From positions 1 through 32,280 of the forward strand of contig JAJYTC010000035.1 of assembly GCA_021793275.1 (NCBI GenBank): a stretch of DNA of 32,280 nt. The letters are read 5' to 3'. The notes beneath the pieces are model-generated. The model was not told where the DNA came from and did not search any database. It saw nothing but the letters and a program-made list of their open reading frames with translations. This stretch comes from Deltaproteobacteria bacterium (GTDB taxonomy: Bacteria; Desulfobacterota; Syntrophobacteria; Syntrophobacterales; Syntrophobacteraceae). The position numbers and the translations under genes are program-made. This document shows positions 24,600-32,280 of the stretch, one piece after another (the stretch's first letter is position 1; the number at the start of each line of letters is the position of its first letter).

Positions 24600-25209
24600 C
24601 CCTGTTCGCTCCTGTTTTTATGTGAGAAGCGCACCTTTGGGGTCGGGTTCTCTCAGGAAAAGTCCCAACGGAGGCCTCTTGGCGCTTCGCGCCCCGGACA
24701 CCGAGTGTCCGGGCCACCCCGGTCCTTCGTAACCTCTGATGGTTTCAGGTTGTAACGTAAGAGACGCCGGTGTCCATTTTTTGATGGGAGACTCAGTCTT
24801 ACAGGCCCCCTATCGGCGTAGCCGGCCCAGATAGTATAAACATACAAGGGTGGAGTTTTCCCCCTGCCACCCGAAACCCCAATCGCGAGCGGATCCCAAA
24901 TAACCCTTATGCTTCAGTAAATGTTATCCGATAGAGATAAAAAGGGTGGCCGGGCTCAAAGTCCGGCCGCATTTCCGGGGATCGTGGACGCCGGTAATTG
25001 CCGGCAATCACAAGTGGGTGGCGGCTGGACATGAATCAAAGCAGCTTGCCGTGGTGAGAAACAGGGAAAAATATCCACAACGGATTTTCTAAACCGTGCT
25101 CATCCATATATCCTGAGATAGGGCATTAAACAAATATGTTTTCCATAGCACCAACATTCAACATAAGAAGTCACTTCATAATGAAATCAGTGTTCCTTGG
25201 GAGAGTGCG
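24600..25209. other. 610-bp non-coding region with several hairpins
   Basis: No gene found. Visible structures are GGCGC-TTC-GCGCC (24681-24693), directly abutting CCCGGACAC-CGA-GTGTCCGGG (24693-24713), GGCCGG-9 nt-CCGGCC (24948-24968), and GCCGG-TAATTG-CCGGC (24990-25005). None has a T tract. I could not match the fold to a riboswitch class I know. The promoter of the metallophosphoesterase gene must lie here, but none stands out. Confidence 0.5.
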
Positions 25210-27252
25210 ATGACAAACAGGCATTCAAAGAAGCGAAGCGACATTTTGCCCGGCGACGACCTGAAGATGGTCCATGGCGTAAGCCGGCGGCAATTCCTGA
25301 AATATTCCGCTGAAATAGCTGCAGTTATGTGCCTTAATCCGTTGATGCCCAAAACCGCGGGCGCCGGCGTCAGCAGCGAAGTCATAACGTACCCGATTGA
25401 TTCCAATGTGCTTACGACCAAGGACCGGACGCTGGCATTTCCCTCCCTGGCGACGGGACTCACCCCGCCCGAGCTTCCACGGATATCCGAGTACGGCGCC
25501 TATGGCTACGGCAACTACACGTTCGGCGCGGGGCTTTCCAACGAGCAGCGGACCGATGTCATGCCCAACGGCTACAGCAATCCCTCACCCCTTAGACTGC
25601 AACAACTCACCAGTTTTTTTTCCATCTCCGACATCCATATCACGGATAAGGAGGCTCCTAACCAGATGATATATTTGCAGCAAACGGATCCGGTGCTCTA
25701 CACCATGTCGTCGATATACTCGCCTGTCATGTTGTATACGACGCACGTCCTCGATGCCGCCATCCAGACGGTAAACGCACTGCACAAAGAAACTCCGTTC
25801 GACTTCGGCATCTCCCTGGGAGATGCCTGCAACACCTCTCAGTATAATGAGATAAGATGGTATATCGACGTTATCGACGGCAAGGTCGTCACTCCCTGTT
25901 CGGGCATCCATCTCGGGATCACCTCCATCGACTATCAAAGACCCTTTAAAGCCGCGGGACTCGACAAATCCATCCCGTGGTATCAAACGCTCGGAAACCA
26001 CGATCATTTCTGGTTGGGCACCTTCCCGGTGGACGCCGATAGTTCCCTCGGGCTTCGGGATTCGTATACCACCGGTAATGTAATGGCCTGCGGGGTGTTA
26101 GACTATAACCTGAAGCTTTTCCCCTGCCTGTTCGATGTGGCCGCCGCCTTGAAAGAACGGACTCATTATATGGGCGTGCTCGATGGTTCAACTCCTGACG
26201 GCGACATTATCGATGCCGGAAGTTACTCTGCTACGCCGGCCGTCGCGGCTGACCGGGACCGTCACCGGGTGACGATAGCCGAATGGATGCAGGAATTTTT
26301 CAATACAACCACCAGCCCGGTCGGTCACGGGTTCAACCTGGTCGACCCCTCCCGGGGAAGCGACTTCGCCTGTTACAGCTTCATGCCGAGGTCGGACATC
26401 CCGCTCAAGGTCATCGTGCTGGACGACACCCAGTCGGAAACCGACGGCTCGCACGATATTCACGGACACGGGTTTCTGGACGCGGGCCGGTGGAGTTGGC
26501 TCAAGGCTGAGCTTGCCGCCGGCCAGGAGGCCAACCAATTGATGATCGTCGCCGCCCACATACCGATCGGAGTTGAAACCATCGGCTCCGAGGTGGAATG
26601 GTGGGAATCCGATAAGGACCCGAACGCCACGGAACAGAACGCCGTTTCCTTGACGGAGCTGGTCAATGAACTGTGGAACACCCCGAATCTTCTCATGTGG
26701 CTTGCGGGGCATCGCCATGTGAATACGATCAAAGCGTTTCTATCACCCGATCCGGCCAACGCCCCTGAAAAAGGCTTCTGGCATGTCGAAACCTCATCGC
26801 TAAGGGATTTCCCCCAGCAGTTTCGCACGTTCCAAATACACCTCAACAGCGACTATACCGTTTCCATCGTTACGACCAACGTCGATCCATCGGTGGCCGA
26901 AGGAACGCCGGCCGCGACTTCGCGTTCTTATTCAATCGCCGTGGAACAGATACTGCAAACCAATCTTACTAGAAACACTCCGAATCTCGCCAGTCTGGGC
27001 AAATTAAGTCTCGAAACCGTTGATCCGAGTCGAGCGCAGAATGGCGACTTGGATCCGACCATCAAGTGGCCGCTGGTGACGGGGTATGGGCCGTTCCCTT
27101 CCTTGCAGAGCGGCCAGTATAATTTTCCTGCCTATAATACGAATGCGTACCCATCGTACAACGCGGAGCTGTTTAAGCAATTGAGCCCGGCAATGATCGC
27201 CGCGATGAAGGAAAGATTCCCCGGGGGAACGGTTGAAATCAAAGCGGGATGA
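25210..27252 (+). CDS. Tat-exported metallophosphoesterase (calcineurin-like)
   Basis: Binuclear metal phosphoesterase of 680 residues. A twin-arginine signal is clear: SRRQFLK at 25-31, then the hydrophobic YSAEIAAVMCLNPLM and a cleavage-like AGA near 49-52, so it should be folded and metallated before export. Metal-site motifs run in order: SISDIHITD (Asp141, His143), SLGDACN (204-208), LGNHDH (262-266), VAAHIPIG and LAGHRHVN. The size and motif order match the TIGR03768 group of large bacterial metallophosphoesterases, whose substrate is unknown. ATG 25210 follows GGGAGAGTGCG. It is monocistronic after a long untranslated region. Confidence 0.9.
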   Translation: MTNRHSKKRSDILPGDDLKMVHGVSRRQFLKYSAEIAAVMCLNPLMPKTAGAGVSSEVITYPIDSNVLTTKDRTLAFPSLATGLTPPELPRISEYGAYGYGNYTFGAGLSNEQRTDVMPNGYSNPSPLRLQQLTSFFSISDIHITDKEAPNQMIYLQQTDPVLYTMSSIYSPVMLYTTHVLDAAIQTVNALHKETPFDFGISLGDACNTSQYNEIRWYIDVIDGKVVTPCSGIHLGITSIDYQRPFKAAGLDKSIPWYQTLGNHDHFWLGTFPVDADSSLGLRDSYTTGNVMACGVLDYNLKLFPCLFDVAAALKERTHYMGVLDGSTPDGDIIDAGSYSATPAVAADRDRHRVTIAEWMQEFFNTTTSPVGHGFNLVDPSRGSDFACYSFMPRSDIPLKVIVLDDTQSETDGSHDIHGHGFLDAGRWSWLKAELAAGQEANQLMIVAAHIPIGVETIGSEVEWWESDKDPNATEQNAVSLTELVNELWNTPNLLMWLAGHRHVNTIKAFLSPDPANAPEKGFWHVETSSLRDFPQQFRTFQIHLNSDYTVSIVTTNVDPSVAEGTPAATSRSYSIAVEQILQTNLTRNTPNLASLGKLSLETVDPSRAQNGDLDPTIKWPLVTGYGPFPSLQSGQYNFPAYNTNAYPSYNAELFKQLSPAMIAAMKERFPGGTVEIKAG

Positions 27253-27561
27253 AAGCCGGTATTAAGGGCCAATGAAAACATTGTAAAAATTCCCTGTAGC
27301 TGAATGGCACTGGAATATTGCTTCGATCCGGCCTAAAAAGGGGGTTTTTCTATCCGGTTTCCGGGGAAAAGTCCGCGAAAACTTCCGGTTCTCCCAGTTC
27401 CCGTTCTTTGAGAGGACGGCATCGGTTACGCAAGTGCTCCTCTTTTTCATCCCACCTGACAGTAATGCGGAATCGCTTGTCAACCTTCATGGCAAAGTAG
27501 TGCTCTCCTTTGGGCTCTACATGAAGGCCCGGGGGGCAGGGCGGATGAGTATGCGTCGAAA
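27253..27561. other. Region between the metallophosphoesterase and kinase genes
   Basis: The two genes converge here. No clear terminator is seen: GCCGGTATTAAGGGCC and nearby repeats are weak. It carries the possible short minus-strand frame described separately (27350-27565). Confidence 0.4.
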
Positions 27562-27565
27562 TCAG
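27350..27565 (-). CDS. Possible small protein downstream of the kinase
   Basis: A minus-strand frame with protein-like composition runs from the kinase stop to TAG 27350: [54 protein letters not shown], then [17 protein letters not shown]. The first in-frame ATG is at 27490 (46 residues, no well-placed Shine-Dalgarno). The better-looking part extends upstream to a CTG at 27565 that overlaps the kinase TGA, behind AAGGAAA. The HTHP motif is suggestive but too little to assign a family. It could be a truncated or displaced gene. Confidence 0.35.
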   Translation of the reverse strand: MISTHTHPPCPPGLHVEPKGEHYFAMKVDKRFRITVRWDEKEEHLRNRCRPLKERELGEPEVFADFSPETG

Positions 27566-30500
27566 GATCGATCGATTTCCTTTCTGACAGCGGTTGCAAG
27601 CTTTTCGAGTATGTAGGGTTTTTTCACGTAGGGGCCGGCACCCAATGCCTGGGCTTTGGCCACGCGTTCGGTCTCCGAAAAACCGCTCACGATGATCGCT
27701 CTCTGGCCGGGGTGGAGTTCAAGTATCCGGGTATAAGTGGCCAGACCATCCATGCCGGGATCCATGATCATATCCAGGACTACAAGGTCGGCCCTGTTTT
27801 TCTTCAGATGCTCCACTGCTTCTTCCCCGCTTCGGACGCCCGCCACGGAGTAATTCATTTTCTTTAGCATGAGGCAGGCGAGCTCCAGTTGCTCTTTAAC
27901 GTCATCTACGACCAGGATGGATTCACCCTTTCCCATGTATTCGGCCGCTGATGCCGCTGCCTGTTCAGCGGCCTCTTCTTCCCGCGTCACTGGAAAATAC
28001 AGGGTGAATGTCGTACCTTTGCCTTCCACACTCTCGACATTGATGTAGCCGTGATGATCTTTCACCGTTCCCCACACTACGGCAAGGCCAAGGCCTGTTC
28101 CACTCCTCCCCATCGCCTTTTTCGTATAAAACGGCTCGAAGATGCGTTTGAGATCATCAGCCGGAATCCCCTCACCGGTGTCGCAGATGGTGAAAACGAC
28201 ATAATCTCCCGCCTTGACTTCATCGTATCCTGAAACGGGCTTGTCCAGGTACTGGTTCCTTGTGCTCATCTTTATCACGCCTCCGTTTGGCATGGCTTCG
28301 ACGGCGTTGTAAACCAGGTTCATGAAAGATTTCTCCAAATGAACCGAAGAACCTGAAAGGTTTAACAAGTCCTTATCGAGATCCGTCTCGATCGATACGC
28401 CGGGGTTGTTCGAACAGATCGCCGAGAATTCCGGGGAGTTTTGACAATCGACTATCATTTTATTGAGGTTTAAGACCCTCCTGTTGGATACCCCCCTTCT
28501 CGCCAGGGTCAAAAGGTCCTGAACGATGGCGGCCGCTCTTTGCCCTCCCTTTAAAACCTGCATGGCCTTCGATCTGGCGGGGTCGGACTCATCCAAATCA
28601 TACGTGAGAAGCTCTGAATATCCGACCACGATGCCCAGGACATTGTTGAGATCGTGGGCCACCCCCCCTGCAAGGGTCCCCAGCGCCTCCATCTTTTCCG
28701 CGCGCTGTAGACGCTCCTCCAATCTCTTGCGCTCATCTTCGGCCTGCTTTACACTGGTGATATCTCTTACCAGCGCCTGAACGAGTCGCACATTTTCAAG
28801 CTGGATGCAGTTTAAGGAAACCTCGGCGTCGAACGGGGTGCGATCTTTTCTGATATGCTGCCAATAGAAGCGTTGAGGCATCCCTGCGACTGCCGCTTTT
28901 AGCACCTCCAGGGCTTTTTCCCTTGAATTTCTCCCGTCGGGTTGCGTTGGAAGGCTGAAATCCCACGGCGTACGCCCCAAGATGTCGGCCGCTTGTTCGC
29001 AGCCGAAAAACTTGAGGGCAGTCTGGTTGCACTCTGTGAACGATCCTTCCGGAGTCATGATCAAAGTGCCGTCATTGGCCCCCTCGAACAGGGTGCGGTA
29101 TCGCTTCTCGGCTTCTCGCAGTTCCTCCTCGGCACGCTTTCGTTCCGTGATATCGCGTACTACTGCCAGTATGCGGCGCTCTCCGCTGATCTCGGCGCTC
29201 TTCAAGGACACCTCGTCCCAGAAAAGCTCGCCGTTTTTCTTTCGAGCATGCCATTCAAAAACCTGGGGCCCTTGCTCCACTGTCTTCCTGAGCCACTGGT
29301 GAGCCTCCGCTGCCGAGTAGGGGCTGACGCCAAGACTTGCCTCATTCGGGGACAGGCGCAAAGCTTCTTCACGACTCAAGCCGAAGAGCCGAAGCATGGA
29401 ATCGTTAATATCGAGGATGGCCCCGGTGTCGGGATCATGAATGAAGATGGAGTCGTTTACGGCGTTGAAGATTTCCCTGTAGTTGCGCTCGCTTTGTTTT
29501 AATGCCTCTTCTGCCCGTTTACGTTCGGTAATATCCTGGATAACTCCGAACACTCTGCCTTCCTCCGGGGAGTACTCGGCTATGGAATGGATATCGATGA
29601 TCTGCCCGTCAGTGGGCCGGCGGATTTTAAACTCGACATTATAGGGTTCGCCTTTTTCTATGAGAGCTTTGAGCGCCGCGTCGAGCATTCCCCGATACTC
29701 CGGCAGGATAATTTCCCGCACTTCTGCCAGGGACCACTCCCTGTCTTGCACACCGTAAATGATCCTCGCGCCCTCGGAGGCCACTACTCTATAACTTTCT
29801 AAAATAAGCTCCCAATTGCCTGAGCGGGCTGCCACCTCCGCCCTTTTAAGACGCTTTTCGCTAAGCCGCAGTTGCTCCTCCGCGTGCTTGCGTTCTGTGA
29901 TGTCATTACCCACACAAAGCACTTCGACAATCTGCCCGTTTTTATGACGGATAGGTATATTGGTCCATGCGATCCAGACTCTTTCCCCGTTTCGGCGCAT
30001 ATTTTCGTTAATGTTAGTGTTGTATTTGTCGGGGTTGCGCACGAGGTCCTCAACCATGGACGCAAGGTCGCGCCCCGTGCTCTCGATGGGTGGGACAATG
30101 GCGCCTACCACGCTTTTTCCCAATATCTCTTTTTCAGTGTAGTCGAAGAAGCTACGTGCAAATTCGTTGAAAAAGGTCACCCTGCCAAGATCATCTATTC
30201 TTAGTATAATGCTGTTGGCGTTTTCAACCACTTCCCGGTATTGCTTTTCACTTCCTCTCAATGCGTCCAATGTAAGTTGTAGTTGTGATGTCTTGACAGA
30301 CACCTTTTTCCGAAGGCTATAGTTCCATAGTGCTAAAAGAAAAATAAGAAAAGATGTGCCAATTGATGAGTACATCAGATATCGTATGTACCCTGGATTG
30401 ATTATCAACAATGATCCAAGCCATTTGTTTTCGATATCCGAGTATTTCTTTGATGGTATTTTGGAAAATCCGTCTTCAATGACGTGGAGAAGATCGCTAT

Positions 30501-31176
30501 TTCCTTTTGAAACAGCTCGATGCAAATGTCCTGAGTAAAGAGGCGGAGAGCGTCGATATGTATTTTCAATATTCATCCTGTTAAGGTAGTAGAGAGCTGA
30601 CGGAACATCCATGCAAAATACCCTGATCTCTTTAGTGGCCGCTGCTTTAATGATGTCTTCACAGCTTGGATATTCCTTCAGTGTGGTAATACCGTGATCT
30701 TTCAGGTATCGGATACATGCGTCGCCCTCCCTGACACCGACGGTGAAACCCCGTAGCGAATCTACGCTGCTGATGCCGCTAATACCTTTGTGGAAAAAGA
30801 TAGAGACTTGTATTGTGGCGTATGGTTTTGAAAAATCGAATAGCTTCGCCCCTCTCTTTGTCCTGAATATTGTATCGATTACGTCCGCTTTTCCTTCCTC
30901 CATGAATTGAAGAGCTTTATCCCAATCCATCCCGACGAGGTTGACCCGTATCCCGGTCTCCTTCTCCCACAGGTTCCACTGATCCACTATGATGCCCTGC
31001 AGTTTCCCTTTCGAATTACGAAAGATATATGGCGGATAATTATCGTCGGCTACGACAGTAATCGATTTTGGGCTTTTGTAATTGATTCCATGGGTTGCAT
31101 AACAGATGGACAGGAGACAAAAAATAATTGCAGCGGCGGGTGGCGCCGCAGCACAGACCTTCTTCCACACTCCCAT
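27562..31176 (-). CDS. Hybrid sensor histidine kinase with periplasmic binding-protein sensor and four PAS domains
   Basis: A 1204-residue membrane kinase. Order: signal sequence (1-28), SBP_bac_3-like periplasmic sensor (about 38-258; [20 protein letters not shown] start, [15 protein letters not shown]), one transmembrane helix (about 268-290), four PAS/PAC units, three of them ending in DITERKxAEE-type linkers, HisKA with phospho-acceptor His841 in [14 protein letters not shown], HATPase ([24 protein letters not shown]), and a C-terminal receiver (about 1085-1204) with Asp1135 in [14 protein letters not shown] and a conserved Lys in YVKKPY. The sensor resembles those of amino-acid-binding or BvgS-like kinases. 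The ligand is unknown. ATG 31176 is chosen for AAGGAAATC and the signal peptide. No partner response regulator is adjacent. Confidence 0.93.
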   Translation of the reverse strand: MGVWKKVCAAAPPAAAIIFCLLSICYATHGINYKSPKSITVVADDNYPPYIFRNSKGKLQGIIVDQWNLWEKETGIRVNLVGMDWDKALQFMEEGKADVIDTIFRTKRGAKLFDFSKPYATIQVSIFFHKGISGISSVDSLRGFTVGVREGDACIRYLKDHGITTLKEYPSCEDIIKAAATKEIRVFCMDVPSALYYLNRMNIENTYRRSPPLYSGHLHRAVSKGNSDLLHVIEDGFSKIPSKKYSDIENKWLGSLLIINPGYIRYLMYSSIGTSFLIFLLALWNYSLRKKVSVKTSQLQLTLDALRGSEKQYREVVENANSIILRIDDLGRVTFFNEFARSFFDYTEKEILGKSVVGAIVPPIESTGRDLASMVEDLVRNPDKYNTNINENMRRNGERVWIAWTNIPIRHKNGQIVEVLCVGNDITERKHAEEQLRLSEKRLKRAEVAARSGNWELILESYRVVASEGARIIYGVQDREWSLAEVREIILPEYRGMLDAALKALIEKGEPYNVEFKIRRPTDGQIIDIHSIAEYSPEEGRVFGVIQDITERKRAEEALKQSERNYREIFNAVNDSIFIHDPDTGAILDINDSMLRLFGLSREEALRLSPNEASLGVSPYSAAEAHQWLRKTVEQGPQVFEWHARKKNGELFWDEVSLKSAEISGERRILAVVRDITERKRAEEELREAEKRYRTLFEGANDGTLIMTPEGSFTECNQTALKFFGCEQAADILGRTPWDFSLPTQPDGRNSREKALEVLKAAVAGMPQRFYWQHIRKDRTPFDAEVSLNCIQLENVRLVQALVRDITSVKQAEDERKRLEERLQRAEKMEALGTLAGGVAHDLNNVLGIVVGYSELLTYDLDESDPARSKAMQVLKGGQRAAAIVQDLLTLARRGVSNRRVLNLNKMIVDCQNSPEFSAICSNNPGVSIETDLDKDLLNLSGSSVHLEKSFMNLVYNAVEAMPNGGVIKMSTRNQYLDKPVSGYDEVKAGDYVVFTICDTGEGIPADDLKRIFEPFYTKKAMGRSGTGLGLAVVWGTVKDHHGYINVESVEGKGTTFTLYFPVTREEEAAEQAAASAAEYMGKGESILVVDDVKEQLELACLMLKKMNYSVAGVRSGEEAVEHLKKNRADLVVLDMIMDPGMDGLATYTRILELHPGQRAIIVSGFSETERVAKAQALGAGPYVKKPYILEKLATAVRKEIDRS

Positions 31177-31596
31177 AATGATTTCCTTGTAACTCCAATA
31201 CCATCGAAAACTCGTGAACCTCCCGGGGATTGGCGCTTCCCGCCCCGGCCCGCTTCGCAGCTCGGTCGTTCGCCAGCCTGCCGCCTTTTCCACATCCTGG
31301 CTGATGCGAGGGTAGCAAGTTTTATACCTTATTGCTGAAATTGTGGTTGCTGTAAACGCTTGGACTTCCCGTTCGAATTTAAGGCCGTTTTATACCAATT
31401 AAGTGAGTTGAAGCAATCATTTTGTCCCGGATAGTATGGTGCTTATGGATGTCTTGAATTATGATGTATGAGTGGAGCGGCATGCCTTGCGTCGACACGG
31501 AACTTCACGGTTCCGGCTGGTTCCGGTTTAAAGACGTCCCCATTGAAATCTTTTCTCCATCGGGGTGTGGTGTGCAAACCGGATCGCGGGCCGTCA
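31177..31596. other. Intergenic region between the TetR-family and kinase genes
   Basis: About 420 bp with no credible gene on either strand. It must contain the kinase promoter. I see no clean -35/-10 pair or strong hairpin. Confidence 0.4.
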
Positions 31597-32271
31597 TTAT
31601 TCAGTTGTGCGCTTGACGGAAGAATTCGACTGCGCCAGTATTCTATCGGCTGCAACCGCCCCAAGCCTGGAAATATAGGAAGTCGCACCGTCCATAAATA
31701 TATTATAGCAGATTTGCGACAGTTCTTCGAGCTTAACGGGGCCTTCAGAATTGTACCAGTACATTATAGAATTACACATTCCAAACATTATATAAGTAAA
31801 AGCTTTAAGCTTGTGCGTATCCATCTTGCCGTTAAAAAGGCCGGATAGCACATCGGTCAATATCCGGCCGTACTTTTTTTGTTTGTTTGCAACTTCTCTG
31901 TAATATTCGACAGGCAGATTGTGTGCATGGTTGAGCAATGCTCTGGCCTCCGGTACCTGCCTGTTGTAATGCTTGAAGTGCCTGAACATGATTAACTGTA
32001 TCTTCGAAGGGATGTCGGAAATCGTCTTTAGTTCTTCTTCTAGTCCAACCATCAAAAGGTCCATATAATTGTCAAGAATGTAATAAAGAATTTCATGCTT
32101 GTTCGAGAAATAGTGATAGATGCCACCCTTGCTCAACCCCGCCGCAATGGAAATGTCCTTCAGGCTGGTCTCTATATATCCATTCTTGTCGAACAGGGTT
32201 GCGGCCGCCTTCACTATGACCGTTACCTTACTCAATTCCTTTTCGGTGAACTTTTTCGAGCTGTTTTCCAT
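31597..32271 (-). CDS. TetR/AcrR-family transcriptional regulator
   Basis: Ligand-responsive repressor of 224 residues. The N-terminal HTH is typical: IVKAAATLFDKNGYIETSLKDISIAAGLSKGGIYHYFSNKHEIL, with the recognition helix near residues 47-57 (LSKGGIYHYFS). The all-helical C-terminal ligand domain includes YIMFGMCNSIMYWYN. The style is close to FadR/AcrR-type regulators of fatty-acid or acyl-CoA genes, but no target is visible because the window ends 9 nt upstream of ATG 32271. The short upstream stretch (GGACGGTTA) shows no clear Shine-Dalgarno. It need not regulate the kinase, which lies on the same strand 420 bp downstream. Confidence 0.9.
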   Translation of the reverse strand: MENSSKKFTEKELSKVTVIVKAAATLFDKNGYIETSLKDISIAAGLSKGGIYHYFSNKHEILYYILDNYMDLLMVGLEEELKTISDIPSKIQLIMFRHFKHYNRQVPEARALLNHAHNLPVEYYREVANKQKKYGRILTDVLSGLFNGKMDTHKLKAFTYIMFGMCNSIMYWYNSEGPVKLEELSQICYNIFMDGATSYISRLGAVAADRILAQSNSSVKRTTE

Positions 32272-32280
32272 TAACCGTCC

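Noticed and set aside
31443-31848. Overlapping short frames on both strands near the TetR-family gene end
   Set aside because: They overlap or oppose the TetR-family coding region, with no motif or start signal.

Overview
The window is moderately GC-rich, tightly packed bacterial DNA, most likely from a Desulfobacterota (former Deltaproteobacteria) organism of the syntrophic or sulfate-reducing type. This rests on an RpoH with an intact RpoH box, a ~640-residue monomeric aconitase-like protein, a UbiA prenyltransferase beside TCA-cycle genes, and a very large PAS-rich hybrid kinase. It is an inference from gene style and memory, not from a search.

Layout. 1-2150: hisC (cut by the left edge) and rpoH diverge from a shared promoter region. 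2236-5823: a complete restriction-modification island lies between rpoH and glgA. It has a methyltransferase on the minus strand, a divergent controller (C) gene with a recognisable C-box, a BamHI-family endonuclease overlapping the C gene, and a second methyltransferase convergent with the endonuclease. 5979-11800: glgA (minus), then ispG, a Rel/SpoT-family (p)ppGpp enzyme with a degenerate hydrolase site, and a HU gene with a terminator. An inverted array of 7-bp repeats fills the ispG-rel gap. 11919-20028: a co-directional central-metabolism run of aconitase, citrate synthase, SdhA, SdhB, a succinate-semialdehyde-type dehydrogenase and a UbiA-family prenyltransferase.

20071-24600 is an accessory zone rich in toxin-antitoxin genes and decaying genes. 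It holds a TacA-like antitoxin with a nonsense codon in front of an intact GNAT toxin, a DUF2441-like gene with two compensating frame changes, an orphan small antitoxin-like gene, a broken DUF6166/DUF6915-like block on the minus strand, an intact prlF-yhaV pair, and a Cys-rich frame with no normal start. 24600-25209 is non-coding with several strong hairpins. 25210-27252 encodes a Tat-exported metallophosphoesterase. 27562-31176 encodes a hybrid sensor kinase with a periplasmic substrate-binding-protein-like sensor. 31597-32271 encodes a TetR-family repressor at the right edge.

The points most worth a second look are the two-methyltransferase BamHI-type system, the Rel protein lacking key hydrolase residues, the 7-bp inverted repeat array at its ribosome binding site, the GNAT toxin downstream of a damaged antitoxin, and an aconitase with Ser at one cluster-cysteine position.
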